DNA of 64,000 nucleotides, taken from contig CAZBST010000003.1 of assembly GCA_964494805.1 (NCBI GenBank), positions 1 through 64,000 of the forward strand, read 5' to 3'. Made by a program: the position numbers and the translations under genes. The notes beneath the pieces were generated by a model, which searched no databases, was not told the DNA's origin, and was given only the letters and a program-made list of their open reading frames with translations. The stretch's first letter is position 1; each line of letters begins with the position of its first letter. Source of the DNA: CAIYOL01 sp964494805. GTDB taxonomy: Bacteria; Planctomycetota; Phycisphaerae; Sedimentisphaerales; Anaerobacaceae. This document shows, one piece after another, positions 51,613-60,121 of this stretch.

Positions 51613-52503
51613 ATGAAAAAATTACTAATTATTTGTATAGTTGCCTGCCTTACGGTCTTAGCGGCAAATAGTTTCGCTACAATATCCGGCGACCCTGTAT
51701 CCGACGGCTGGACGTTTGGTGGAAACTCGCTGACAAATGGGTTGTATTCCAACGGCAGTGCAAATTACAGCTATAATGCTTACACATCCGTGTTTGCTAT
51801 CACAGCCGGATCTTCGCTTGTCATCGATGACGGCGACTATTCGTGGCTGGCAGGTGACACCGTTATCGGCGCCGGCGGCCAATTCGTATCTATTACCGCT
51901 GACGAGGTCGGATGGGTCGCCTTTACCGGCAATAGTGTTAATTCTCAGTTATCGCAGGAATACGGCCCGAAACTTCAAGTCAAACTTGGCACTGACAGTG
52001 CTACCTGGACTACCAGCACTGTTGCGCCGGGCGCGGGAAACGGCGGCAGCAGCACCAGCAACGGTGGCGTCGGCACTGTGCACTTCAGGACTTCAGGATG
52101 GTTTCACGCAACGACGCCTGTGTCGAGCCAGGTAACCGATACTACCTGGATTGGAAATGAAGGTGAGCTAATGCTGCTTGACAAAGATGAACATATCCGT
52201 AGGGTTGATGTGGGTGGATATATCTATCCGGACAAACGCGTAGCAAGAGTAATCTGGCAGTATGATGAGGAAGCCGGCCATGTCGACAGCTGGGAATTGC
52301 TGCTGAATACGTCTTTGCTTGACAGGATGGCCCCTGAAGGATTTACGGGTGCAACGCCTGCCGCGGGAAATATAGCTGTTTTCTCCGTCCAGGACCGTGA
52401 CAGCGCTTATACAGATTGTCTTATTACTACCGTTCCTGAGCCGGCGACGCTTTGCCTGCTTGGCTTCGGCAGTTTGGTTCTGCTGCGAAAACGCAGGGCA
52501 TAA
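51613..52503 (+). CDS. Secreted beta-rich protein with PEP-CTERM tail
   Basis: A 296-residue exported protein. The signal peptide is KKLLIICIVACLTVLAANSFA. The body is rich in Ser, Gly, Thr and aromatic residues, with no domain I recognise. It ends VPEPATLCLLGFGSLVLLRKRRA, a complete PEP-CTERM signal (PEP, hydrophobic helix, basic end). The start was chosen at ATG 51613 because AGGAGG precedes it; an in-frame ATG eleven codons earlier is less likely. No exosortase is encoded in this window. Its role is likely at the cell surface. Confidence 0.86.
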   Translation: MKKLLIICIVACLTVLAANSFATISGDPVSDGWTFGGNSLTNGLYSNGSANYSYNAYTSVFAITAGSSLVIDDGDYSWLAGDTVIGAGGQFVSITADEVGWVAFTGNSVNSQLSQEYGPKLQVKLGTDSATWTTSTVAPGAGNGGSSTSNGGVGTVHFRTSGWFHATTPVSSQVTDTTWIGNEGELMLLDKDEHIRRVDVGGYIYPDKRVARVIWQYDEEAGHVDSWELLLNTSLLDRMAPEGFTGATPAAGNIAVFSVQDRDSAYTDCLITTVPEPATLCLLGFGSLVLLRKRRA

Positions 52504-52527
52504 ACTGAATTTATGTTGTTGAACAAT

Positions 52528-52560
52528 GGGCTGTAAGCATTTTACTCGCAGCCCTTTTTA
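52528..52560 (+). terminator. Rho-independent terminator after the PEP-CTERM gene
   Basis: GGGCTG (52528-52533) pairs with CAGCCC (52549-52554), with partial inner pairing, followed by TTTTTATTTC. It lies 24 bases after the stop and may also serve the convergent glycerate kinase gene. Confidence 0.78.
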
Positions 52561-52570
52561 TTTCTGATGT

Positions 52571-53695
52571 CTAATTTTTAAGATTCACTTGCGCGAATTT
52601 TTTCGCCGCATCGGCCAACAAGCTTTTCGTGTGGGCAATCGCATAAGCGAGGTTCATTGTTTTATCTGACAGACCAATCGCGTCAGTGATTCCAAAGTCC
52701 TGCCACTGCCTTTTCGGTAACTCAACCCTTCCGGCGATGACGCAAATCTTTGCCCCGCTTAGTCTTGCGGCTTTTGTTACGCCGGATACGACTTTACCCC
52801 GCAGCGATTGCGAATCGAACCGCCCCTCGCCTGTGATGACCCAATCCGCATCGCTGATTTCTTTTTCTAAGCCGGTTTCCCGTATGATTGTCTCCACGCC
52901 GCTGACTAACTTTGCACCCATAAATGCAACCGCGCCTGCTGATAATCCTCCAGCGGCGCCGCTTCCGGGAATTATGTCTATTTCTATTCCTAATTGCTGG
53001 TTAACAATCTCTGCTAAGTGATTTAAGCCGGCTTCAAGTTGTTCGACCATTTTGGGGGTGGCGCCTTTTTGCGGAGCAAATACTCTGGCAGCGCCATTTT
53101 CACCGCAAAGCGGATTATCAACATCACAGAGCACTTCAATTTCAGGTAAATCCAGCTTATCAGGTCGGATTATCTGAGTAATGTGTTCCAACTGTCCGCC
53201 GCCAAAACCGATTTTATTACCTTCTGAATCGAGAAACTTCCATCCGAGGGCCTGAGCTGCACCGACTCCGCCATCTACGGTTGCGCTTCCGCCGACCGCT
53301 AACAAAATCTTCTCAGCGCCGTAATCCGCAGCCGCCCGAATAAGCTGACCTGTCCCGAATGTGGTCGTTTTAATGGGATTGGTTTGTTTGGGACTTAATA
53401 GTTCGAGGCCGCTTGCCTTTGCCATTTCTACCAAAGCAACTTTTGTGTCGGGGAAAAACGCAAACCCGGCGTCTACCAGCATCTCCTGCAGCGGGCCCAT
53501 AGTTTGGACCTTAATCCACTTTCCCCTGCGTGCAGCCATCATTGCTTCCGCCGTTCCCTCTCCGCCGTCAGCCATTGGAATGTTGATAACCGTAAGTTCA
53601 GGATTAATAGATAGTAATGTGTCTTTTATAGTCTTACAGGCAGAAACCGCGCTGATGCTCGACTTAAACGAATCCATTGCAACTACGATTTTCAA
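52571..53695 (-). CDS. Glycerate kinase (GlxK/GarK type)
   Basis: A 374-residue glycerate 2-kinase family I enzyme. MKIVVAMDSFKSSISAVSACKTI is the family N-terminus. MADGGEGTAEAMMAARRGKWI binds substrate. GVGGAGAAQALGW-type Gly-rich turns appear as VGGSATVDGGVGAAQALGWK. GSGAAGGLSAGAVAFMGAKL and DWVITGEGRFDSQSLRGKVVSGVTKAA are diagnostic. It makes 2-phosphoglycerate from D-glycerate, the next step after GarR encoded 4 kb away. The regulator of this module was not seen. Confidence 0.93.
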   Translation of the reverse strand: MKIVVAMDSFKSSISAVSACKTIKDTLLSINPELTVINIPMADGGEGTAEAMMAARRGKWIKVQTMGPLQEMLVDAGFAFFPDTKVALVEMAKASGLELLSPKQTNPIKTTTFGTGQLIRAAADYGAEKILLAVGGSATVDGGVGAAQALGWKFLDSEGNKIGFGGGQLEHITQIIRPDKLDLPEIEVLCDVDNPLCGENGAARVFAPQKGATPKMVEQLEAGLNHLAEIVNQQLGIEIDIIPGSGAAGGLSAGAVAFMGAKLVSGVETIIRETGLEKEISDADWVITGEGRFDSQSLRGKVVSGVTKAARLSGAKICVIAGRVELPKRQWQDFGITDAIGLSDKTMNLAYAIAHTKSLLADAAKKFAQVNLKN

Positions 53696-53802
53696 TTTAT
53701 TTATCCTCTACGTAATAAAGGATTTAACATAACAAGGATATCAGAATAATTCAACTGCCTAAGGATAATATCAAATCAGCCATTATAGGCCGTAATCAAC
53801 AC

Positions 53803-53831
53803 TTGACAAAAAAGGCGTAAAATGCTACAAT
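53803..53831 (+). promoter_or_regulatory. Sigma-70-type promoter of the aspartyl-protease-like lipoprotein gene
   Basis: TTGACA (53803-53808), a 17-base spacer and TACAAT (53826-53831). This is a consensus -35 with a five-of-six -10, about 100 bases before the GTG start. Confidence 0.75.
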
Positions 53832-53934
53832 AAGCTGAACTGAGGTGGGTTTTTTGCCTTCACCTATAAGTAATCTTGGAGGAAGCGGTACTGCATTGAC
53901 ACACACCAAGTCCACCATAAACGGAGGAGCTTTA

Positions 53935-55032
53935 GTGCAAAAAAGATTGTTGATTGTATTACTGGCTCTGGGTTTAGGAATAACAGGGGGATGTTCTGTC
54001 TACACCACAGGTTATAATACCGGCAGTCTCACAAACAGACCTGATGTATGCTTGATAGACCCGAATAACGGACCATATTCAATAAAAGTTGTACCCAGGG
54101 ACGATGGGGGCCGGGATTACTTTTGGGAGATAGACAGCCGGGTAGAGCAAGCCAATCCTTGCCGGCTTGAATACCATAGGTTATATGCCACGAAAGGTTT
54201 TATGGTGGTTGAAGGCAGAGTGGGAGATGGCGGGAGGAAGTATCCGGTTGTTTTGGATACAGGGGCGTCACAATCTATCTTTATTAAAGATACCCACGTC
54301 TTAGACAATAAACTGCCGATTTATCCGATGCAAACCGACAAAGCGGGTTTAAATGGTTTCGATTTGGGACTCTGCCACCTTCCTGAATTGCAGATAGGCA
54401 ATGTCGCATTAGTTGATTGGCCCTGCTTATATCTGGAGCGGCATACAAAGCCAGAATCGTTCGGATTGTCAATTGCTCAGGACGATATCAAAGATGATTC
54501 TATCATCGTAGGGCTGCCGGTGCTGCAGGAATTCAAATACGTTTTGTTTGATAACATTAGAAAGGAAGCGGAGTTTTCATATAACGAACCCTTTGAGGCC
54601 GGGGAGACGGGCCTGTGGGAGAAATACCCGCTTTTAATTAAAGGGGACCTTCACGGCAATGCTTTTCTTTTTGTGAGTATTCCCGTTTGCGGAGAGAAGA
54701 TTGAACTGCAGCTTGATACCGGCAGCGGAAGGGGACTGGCGATTCGGGAGCAGCTTTGGGAAAAGATGAGTGAGAAAATCCGCAACATTAAGCTCAGGGA
54801 CGGCAGAGACTTGTACCCATACATCGGACTGCTGCCTTGTAGGCGGGGCGTCATTAGAGAACTTGAGATGGGGGAGAGGACGGTCAAAAATGTGGAAGTT
54901 TCGGTTTTCCCTAACGATAGTCCGCTCGTGAAGAACTGCCGGGGATTACTGGGGATGCAGTGCTTTCAAGATACCGTGATAGTGCTGGATTTTGAAAACA
55001 AGCTGATGTGGATTAAGAATCCGCAAAGATAA
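53935..55032 (+). CDS. Double-domain retropepsin-like aspartyl protease lipoprotein
   Basis: A 365-residue exported protein with two aspartyl-protease-like repeats. Domain 1: KYPVVLDTGASQSIFIKDTHVLD (DTGA near residue 108). Domain 2: IELQLDTGSGRGLAIREQLWEKM (DTGS near residue 262). Both are followed by the LLG-type hydrophobic turn (SIIVGLPVLQEFKYVLFD and NCRGLLGMQCFQDTVIVLDF). The two halves could form an internal pseudo-dimer. The lipobox is TGGC after a signal peptide. The start is GTG at 53935, preceded by GGAGGAG; an upstream frame to 53845 has no signal-peptide logic. Substrate unknown; family members cut or sense periplasmic proteins. Confidence 0.82.
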   Translation: MQKRLLIVLLALGLGITGGCSVYTTGYNTGSLTNRPDVCLIDPNNGPYSIKVVPRDDGGRDYFWEIDSRVEQANPCRLEYHRLYATKGFMVVEGRVGDGGRKYPVVLDTGASQSIFIKDTHVLDNKLPIYPMQTDKAGLNGFDLGLCHLPELQIGNVALVDWPCLYLERHTKPESFGLSIAQDDIKDDSIIVGLPVLQEFKYVLFDNIRKEAEFSYNEPFEAGETGLWEKYPLLIKGDLHGNAFLFVSIPVCGEKIELQLDTGSGRGLAIREQLWEKMSEKIRNIKLRDGRDLYPYIGLLPCRRGVIRELEMGERTVKNVEVSVFPNDSPLVKNCRGLLGMQCFQDTVIVLDFENKLMWIKNPQR

Positions 55033-55101
55033 AGACTGAAGGTATTTTTCATTTATATATTTGAAAATTTCTCCATTTGTGTTAAAATATCATTGTTTAT
55101 A

Positions 55102-55176
55102 CGGGGCGTGGCGCAGTTTGGCTAGCGCACTTGCATGGGGTGCAAGGGGTCGCAGGTTCGAGTCCTGTCGCCCCGA
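55102..55176 (+). tRNA. tRNA-Pro (anticodon GGG)
   Basis: A 75-base cloverleaf: acceptor CGGGGCG with CGCCCCG plus discriminator A, D-arm GCGCAGTTTGGCTAGCGC, anticodon arm CTTGC-ATGGGGT-GCAAG with anticodon GGG, and T-arm GCAGG-TTCGAGT-CCTGT. CCA is not encoded. It reads CCC and CCU. Confidence 0.95.
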
Positions 55177-55191
55177 TTTTTTGTAGGTTGT

Positions 55192-55773
55192 CTACCGTTG
55201 CACTGCCAATTTTACAGCGGCTAACAGCTCCTGGCCGCTGCGACTTTCAAAAGCGGATTTACCAAATAACTGGTGTCTGTCTAAAATCTGCGGCTTGTAA
55301 TCATAATATCTTTGCGCCGCTTCGAGGCCGCCTTCAGCGGTGCCGGCTGTTTTATAGCCGCCATCTAAAAGCCAGGTGCTTATTTCATCATCGTACTCGG
55401 CAGGATAAATCAGAGCGGTAACAAGTTTTTCTTCGGAGTATTTGGCCAGATGCACTTTGGCCCGGCAGGGCGGCGCGGTTTTGACAGCTAAATTGACCAG
55501 AGCTTTGAAGTCCTGCCTGGTGGTTTCGAGGTCGCCTGAGTAGAAGAACATCCCCGCCTCAAGCTGGAAAATCTCCGCCGGCATACCTTTTAGCTCAAGT
55601 TTGCCGTCGGGATATGCCTTGTGTATTTTGTAGGCCTTGCAGTTTTTGTATTTTTCGCTTTCGAAAAGCTCAGCGACTTCCTCGGCGGTAAAGCCGACGC
55701 CGCAGTTGTCGCCGAAATCGAAAATATACAAGCCGACATATTTCTCACTATTTTTAAGTTCCGGCAGCTTCAT
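55192..55773 (-). CDS. Conserved-looking protein of unknown function
   Basis: A 193-residue soluble protein, starting at ATG 55771-55773 (MKLPELKNSEKYVGLYIFDFGDN). Upstream in-frame codons would overlap the divergent lipoprotein gene and add a non-homogeneous tail, so they were rejected. It has an alpha/beta look, with GVGFTAEEVAELFESEKYKNCKAYKIH and a C-terminal RYYDYKPQILDRHQLFGKSAFES. No motif was recognised. It sits convergently against tRNA-Pro. It could be lineage-specific; function cannot be given. Confidence 0.7.
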   Translation of the reverse strand: MKLPELKNSEKYVGLYIFDFGDNCGVGFTAEEVAELFESEKYKNCKAYKIHKAYPDGKLELKGMPAEIFQLEAGMFFYSGDLETTRQDFKALVNLAVKTAPPCRAKVHLAKYSEEKLVTALIYPAEYDDEISTWLLDGGYKTAGTAEGGLEAAQRYYDYKPQILDRHQLFGKSAFESRSGQELLAAVKLAVQR

Positions 55774-55840
55774 AATCTTATTATAATCACAAACTGTATA
55801 AATTACATACTTTTTTAACAGAAAAACAGGAGATACTAAA

Positions 55841-56419
55841 ATGTGTAAATTCGGCAGTAAGATGATTGTTGTGTTTTTTGCAGCGTTGCCATTATTGCTT
55901 ACAACGTCTTGTGCTCCTACTCTGGCTGACCGGGTCAAAGCGTTCCAAAAAGCTGCCAATAGCGGCGATGTTGAAAAATCGCTGTCCTTTTATGCTGATG
56001 ATGTCAGATTCGAGATAGCTGGAACTCCGATGGTCATAGAAGGTAAAGAGAATTTGCGTAAGCCGATTGAAGAGCACATCATACTAAATGGCCGTCTAAC
56101 ATTCACAGATACCAAAGTGAATGGAAATACAGTGACTTATAAAGTCAAAGAGCAGAACGATTGGCTGAAAGCTGCAGGGATAGATGCGTTTTATTATGAG
56201 TACGACCAATTGACCTTCAAGGACGGATTAATAAAGAAAGAGATTGCCAAGCCCACACAGAAAAGTATGGAAATTATGGCTGAGTTCAGGAAGACCTTTG
56301 AAACGTGGGCGTCTGAAAACCATGGTCAGGAATGGGCCGAATTGAAATCCGAAGGTATTACCAAAGAAAATGTCCACAGGTGGTTGGCTATAATACGGCA
56401 GTGGCGGGAAAGTAAATAA
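55841..56419 (+). CDS. NTF2-like (SnoaL-fold) lipoprotein
   Basis: A 192-residue exported lipoprotein (LLTTSC lipobox near residue 24). The mature part has an NTF2/SnoaL-like start: ADRVKAFQKAANSGDVEKSLSFYADDVRFEIAGTPMVIEGKENLRKPIEEH. This is the helix-pair and cone-sheet pattern of that fold, which binds small molecules or forms scaffolds. The remaining sheet is seen in FTDTKVNGNTVTYKVKEQNDW. There is no catalytic signature to suggest an activity. AACAGGAGA precedes the ATG. Confidence 0.75.
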   Translation: MCKFGSKMIVVFFAALPLLLTTSCAPTLADRVKAFQKAANSGDVEKSLSFYADDVRFEIAGTPMVIEGKENLRKPIEEHIILNGRLTFTDTKVNGNTVTYKVKEQNDWLKAAGIDAFYYEYDQLTFKDGLIKKEIAKPTQKSMEIMAEFRKTFETWASENHGQEWAELKSEGITKENVHRWLAIIRQWRESK

Positions 56420-56505
56420 ACTCTCCGCTGTTTATTTTTTAATTTTTATTCTTTAGAGATTTTTAAATTATCAAAGCAGCAGTATAGTAATGATAAGGAG
56501 CAAAA

Positions 56506-57267
56506 ATGGAAAAGAAACGCAACAAAGCATGGAGATTTTTAGCGGCTGTTGCATTTTGCCTGTTGTCGATAGCAGGATGCGACCTGTGTCCGGAGCCGAT
56601 AAGCCGGTATAACTTAGGTCAGGTATATGTGGGTACTGTGGCAGAGACACCGCAAGTGTGCTGGAGAAATCACAGCGAGAACGCTTTGGAGGTGGTGGCC
56701 GTGACAACGGACGGTCTTCCGTTTGCTGTAAAGCCTGCTTCCTTTCAGAGTGTTGTATTGCAAAGCGGCTCCTGTACGCCCTATTTCACTTTTACATTCA
56801 CCCCGGCACAAGAAGGTGCTTTTTCCAGCGAAGCCACTCCGCAGCTCATCAGCGGAGCAGGAACTGTACAGGCCTTTGAGATGTCAGGAACCGGCGTTTA
56901 CCGAATAGCTGGGGGTTGGCTGATTATAGGTGGCGGTGATATAAAAGCTGGCCAGGCTCTCGATTTTGGTTCCGTTGTTTTTCGTGAGCGTGAAAGTGTT
57001 GCCAGTCAGCGGCATTTTGAGTTGTTCAACGCGGGAGATAAGCCGATGCAATTAGATGTTGTCTGGTCAAAAGGAAAGCAGGGATTTAAGGTCGTGAACC
57101 CATCGCCTCCAATAACTGTTCCTAAATTCAAGCGGGCGAAAGTAACCATAGAGTTCATTCCCCCAGGTGTTGACACATTTACAGATGGTGTTACCTTTGT
57201 CGACCGCACCAACTCGAAAAATAAAGCTGGAACGGCAGTTAGGGGAAAGGGCGTTCGCGGTGAGTGA
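56506..57267 (+). CDS. Lipoprotein with two Ig-like (choice-of-anchor/HYDIN-like) domains
   Basis: A 253-residue exported lipoprotein (LSIAGC lipobox near residue 25). Two similar Ig-like units follow. Each starts with a LGQVYVGTV or LDFGSVVFRE strand, has VCWRNHSENALEVVAV or RHFELFNAGDKPMQLDVV, and ends FTFTFTPAQEGAFSSEA or VTIEFIPPGVDTFTDGV. This is the ASPM/SPD-2/HYDIN-type repeat common in planctomycete surface proteins. It is probably a binding or adhesion module. The ATG has AAGGAG upstream. It ends 43 bases before the convergent tyrS stop. Confidence 0.8.
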   Translation: MEKKRNKAWRFLAAVAFCLLSIAGCDLCPEPISRYNLGQVYVGTVAETPQVCWRNHSENALEVVAVTTDGLPFAVKPASFQSVVLQSGSCTPYFTFTFTPAQEGAFSSEATPQLISGAGTVQAFEMSGTGVYRIAGGWLIIGGGDIKAGQALDFGSVVFRERESVASQRHFELFNAGDKPMQLDVVWSKGKQGFKVVNPSPPITVPKFKRAKVTIEFIPPGVDTFTDGVTFVDRTNSKNKAGTAVRGKGVRGE

Positions 57268-57310
57268 CAATGGTGAGGCAAAACCAGAACAGGTTTTGCT
57301 CAGGTAATGT

Positions 57311-58519
57311 TTAGCTCACTTTTAGTCTTGCGAATTTTCGTTTGCCGACCTGGATAATCATACCGTTAGTGGGCGTAATTAACGCGTTGGGGTCGTCGAT
57401 TTTATTTTTGTCAATCTCAACCGCCCCTTGCTTTATCATTCTTTTTGCTTCACTGCCGGACGGCACAAGCTCAGATGTAACCAGCAGTTTGCTTGCCATA
57501 ATCGGCTCAGCGGATATTTTGATTTCCGGGATATCGTCGGGCAGTTGACCCTGAGCGAAGACTCTGTTGAATTCAGCGGCGGCGGCTTCAGCAGTATTCT
57601 CGTCATAAAACTGAATCAGAATTGTTTTAGCCAACAGGACTTTTGCTTCTTTCGGATGCGTTTTATCGAGGTCGACAAGCTGGTTTACTTTTTCGGCTGG
57701 CAAATTGGTCAAAAGCGTAAAATAATTTTCCATCATATCATCGGAGATGCTCATAACCTTGCCGAACATATCGTTCGGCTGGTCGGTTACTCCGATGTAA
57801 TTGCCTTTCGATTTGCTCATTTTTTCTTTGCCGTCAAGACCGATGAGAATGGGCATAGTAATTACAATCTGCGGCTGCTGTCCATACGCCCGCTGAATGT
57901 CCCTGCCTACGAGATTATTGAATGTCTGGTCGGTGCCGCCTAATTCGACATCGCTTTTTATCATAACCGAGTCATAACCCTGCATAAGAGGATAGAGGAA
58001 TTCGTGAATACCAACCGAATCGCCTTTTTTGTGGCGTTGCTCAAAGGTGTCTCTTTCGAGCATACGGGCAACGGTCATATTGCTTGTCAGCTTTATGATA
58101 TCGGCGAGATTCAGACCGGCGAGCCATTCGGAGTTGTAGCGGACTTCGAATTTTTTGTCGGAAGTATCGAGAATTTTACCGGCTTGTTCAAAATACGTCT
58201 TTGCATTTTTTTCTATTTGCTGCGGTGAGAGCATCGGCCTGGTTGTGTTTTGGCCTGAAGGGTCGCCGATTCTTGCAGTGTAGTCGCCGATTATCAGGAC
58301 CGCTTTATGGCCGAGGTCCTGGAACTGGCGCATCTTTCGAAGCGCTACCGTATGGCCGAGGTGTATATCGGCGCTGGTTGGGTCCAGGCCGAGCTTTATG
58401 CGAAGCTGACTGCCTGTTTTAGCTGCATTGGTGAGTTTTTTGGCGAGTTCGTCCTCGGTGAAAATATCAATCGTGCCTTGCTTTAGAAATTTAATCTGTT
58501 CTGCAACTGTCTCTGCCAT
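57311..58519 (-). CDS. tyrS: Tyrosyl-tRNA synthetase
   Basis: A 402-residue class I synthetase charging tRNA-Tyr. LDPTSADIHLGHTVALRKMRQF includes the HIGH motif as HLGH. QGYDSVMIKSDVELGGTDQTFNNLVGRD is the tyrosine-binding block. KEKMSKSKGNYIG includes KMSKS. The C-terminal S4 RNA-binding domain is present (ASKLLVTSELVPSGSEAKRMIKQGAVEIDKNKI). It is the TyrZ-type by the DYTARIGDPSG pattern. The start was chosen at ATG 58519 (MAETVAEQ); an upstream frame adds 17 residues with no better ribosome site. Confidence 0.96.
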   Translation of the reverse strand: MAETVAEQIKFLKQGTIDIFTEDELAKKLTNAAKTGSQLRIKLGLDPTSADIHLGHTVALRKMRQFQDLGHKAVLIIGDYTARIGDPSGQNTTRPMLSPQQIEKNAKTYFEQAGKILDTSDKKFEVRYNSEWLAGLNLADIIKLTSNMTVARMLERDTFEQRHKKGDSVGIHEFLYPLMQGYDSVMIKSDVELGGTDQTFNNLVGRDIQRAYGQQPQIVITMPILIGLDGKEKMSKSKGNYIGVTDQPNDMFGKVMSISDDMMENYFTLLTNLPAEKVNQLVDLDKTHPKEAKVLLAKTILIQFYDENTAEAAAAEFNRVFAQGQLPDDIPEIKISAEPIMASKLLVTSELVPSGSEAKRMIKQGAVEIDKNKIDDPNALITPTNGMIIQVGKRKFARLKVS

Positions 58520-58601
58520 AAATTCTTCTTTATCAAAGGAGAATTTGTAAACGGCAGGATTATAAAGCAAAAGCCGAGAATAAGCAAGGATTGCTTGTAA
58601 G

Positions 58602-59117
58602 TTATACTGGGGTCTGTGTTTGCTTTTTTTTCTTCAGATATAAGATTGCTGTGAAAGCGTAAATGACAGCAGCGGCAACAAGGAAAGCGACGCACATTGT
58701 TTTTACCTGTTCCTGGTTTATCAGTCCATACAAGGGTCTTGCCCTGCTTGGCCAGAATATTCGCACATCCCCGTGGTAAATGGCGTCAATAACAACATGA
58801 AGCCATACGCCGAGAACGCCGGATACAACCATTTTCCGAAGACTGGTTTGGTAGGGTATGTGAAGCATCTGCATTATTTTTTCAAAGAGATGCCGCAGCG
58901 GATATGCCGCAATACCCCAGATAGCTCCTGCTATCGCCCCTAATAACAGAGTATGAGTATATCTGTGGAAGGGCCAGCCAAGTCCGAACAGCCGTATGAC
59001 TAGTACTTCGATATCAACGACAACATTAGCGAGGACAAATACTGGGATATCGAGCCACTTTCTTAGAGTAAGCCCGAAAAATGCGTTTGGTCCAAAATGA
59101 TATGGCGTGAACGGCAT
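58602..59117 (-). CDS. YdjM-like membrane-bound metal-dependent hydrolase family protein
   Basis: A 171-residue protein with about four membrane helices. MPFTPYHFGPNAFFGL, a conserved Asp-rich helix (VLANVVVDIEVLVIRLFGL), HRYTHTLLLGAIAG and GVWLHVVIDAIYHGD carry the His/Asp residues conserved in the YdjM/DUF457 membrane hydrolase family. Biochemical activity of the family is poorly known. It is 29 bases after hldD on the same strand. It may act on membrane lipid or glycan, but this is only inference. Confidence 0.82.
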   Translation of the reverse strand: MPFTPYHFGPNAFFGLTLRKWLDIPVFVLANVVVDIEVLVIRLFGLGWPFHRYTHTLLLGAIAGAIWGIAAYPLRHLFEKIMQMLHIPYQTSLRKMVVSGVLGVWLHVVIDAIYHGDVRIFWPSRARPLYGLINQEQVKTMCVAFLVAAAVIYAFTAILYLKKKKQTQTPV

Positions 59118-59146
59118 TTGAATCTCACTTCAAAAAATAACAATGG

Positions 59147-60121
59147 CTATACGCCGCTTAAGTATTTATTGTTCTGCAGATAGTTTTGGACATAGTCTTT
59201 TACTGCGTCTTCGAGGGAAGTGATTTGCTTTTTGTAGCCGGCTTTGCGAAGCTTGGTTATGTCGGCCTGTGTGAAGTATTGATACTGATTGCGAATTGAA
59301 TCAGGCATTTCGATGTATTCGATATTTGCACTTTTACCCATTGTGGCGAAAACCGCTTTTACAAGGTCGTTCCAGGTGCGGGCCTTGCCGGCGCCGATAT
59401 TAAACAAGCCGGCTATTTCAGGGTTGTCATAAAAAAATAGCGTCATATCTACGGCGTCCTTTATGTAAAGGAAATCCCTCATATATTCGCCATCGGTATA
59501 ATCGGGATTGTGAGATTTGAAAAGGCGGACTTTGCCGGTGTCTCGAATTTGCTCAAAGGCCTTTAGGACAAAACTTCGCATATTGCCCTTGTGGTATTCG
59601 TTCGGGCCGAAGACATTGAAGTATTTTAAGCTGACGATTTTTTTCAGTAAGCCCCTTTCTTTTGCCCACAGGTCAAATAACTGCTTTGAGTAACCGTATG
59701 GATTGAGGGGTTTCAGCGTTTCAAGTTTTTCCTCATCATCTTTGAAGGCCTGTGAGCCATCGCCGTAAGTAGCAGCACTTGAAGCGTAGATAAAGCGAAC
59801 ATTGGCGTCGGTTGCCCACTGGGCCAACAGCTTGGAGTATTGGTAGTTATTTTTTCTAAGGTATTCGACGTCTGTCTCGGTTGTATCGGAACAGGCGCCT
59901 ATGTGGAAAACCGATTCGAGACCAGCGTTGATTTTTTTCTCGACGACCGTTTTTAGAAAGTCATTTTTCTCCGCATAGTCGGCGAAGGACAGATTCTCCA
60001 GATTTTTGCTACTTTCTTTACCGTGCTCGTCGACTACTAAAATATCGGTAATGCGCCGCTTGTTCAAAGCAGCAATTATTGCTGAGCCAATAAAGCCGGC
60101 TCCGCCGGTAACTATTATCAT
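59147..60121 (-). CDS. hldD: ADP-L-glycero-D-manno-heptose 6-epimerase
   Basis: A 324-residue extended short-chain dehydrogenase/epimerase. MIIVTGGAGFIGSAIIAALN binds NADP. FHIGACSDTTETDVEYLRKNNYQYS is specific to HldD. YGYSKQLFDLW carries the catalytic Tyr-x3-Lys. FNVFGPNEYHKGNMRSFVLKAF is the substrate loop. It makes the heptose precursor of lipopolysaccharide core. Its presence supports a heptose-containing outer membrane. It is the first gene of a two-gene minus unit with the YdjM-like protein. Confidence 0.95.
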   Translation of the reverse strand: MIIVTGGAGFIGSAIIAALNKRRITDILVVDEHGKESSKNLENLSFADYAEKNDFLKTVVEKKINAGLESVFHIGACSDTTETDVEYLRKNNYQYSKLLAQWATDANVRFIYASSAATYGDGSQAFKDDEEKLETLKPLNPYGYSKQLFDLWAKERGLLKKIVSLKYFNVFGPNEYHKGNMRSFVLKAFEQIRDTGKVRLFKSHNPDYTDGEYMRDFLYIKDAVDMTLFFYDNPEIAGLFNIGAGKARTWNDLVKAVFATMGKSANIEYIEMPDSIRNQYQYFTQADITKLRKAGYKKQITSLEDAVKDYVQNYLQNNKYLSGV

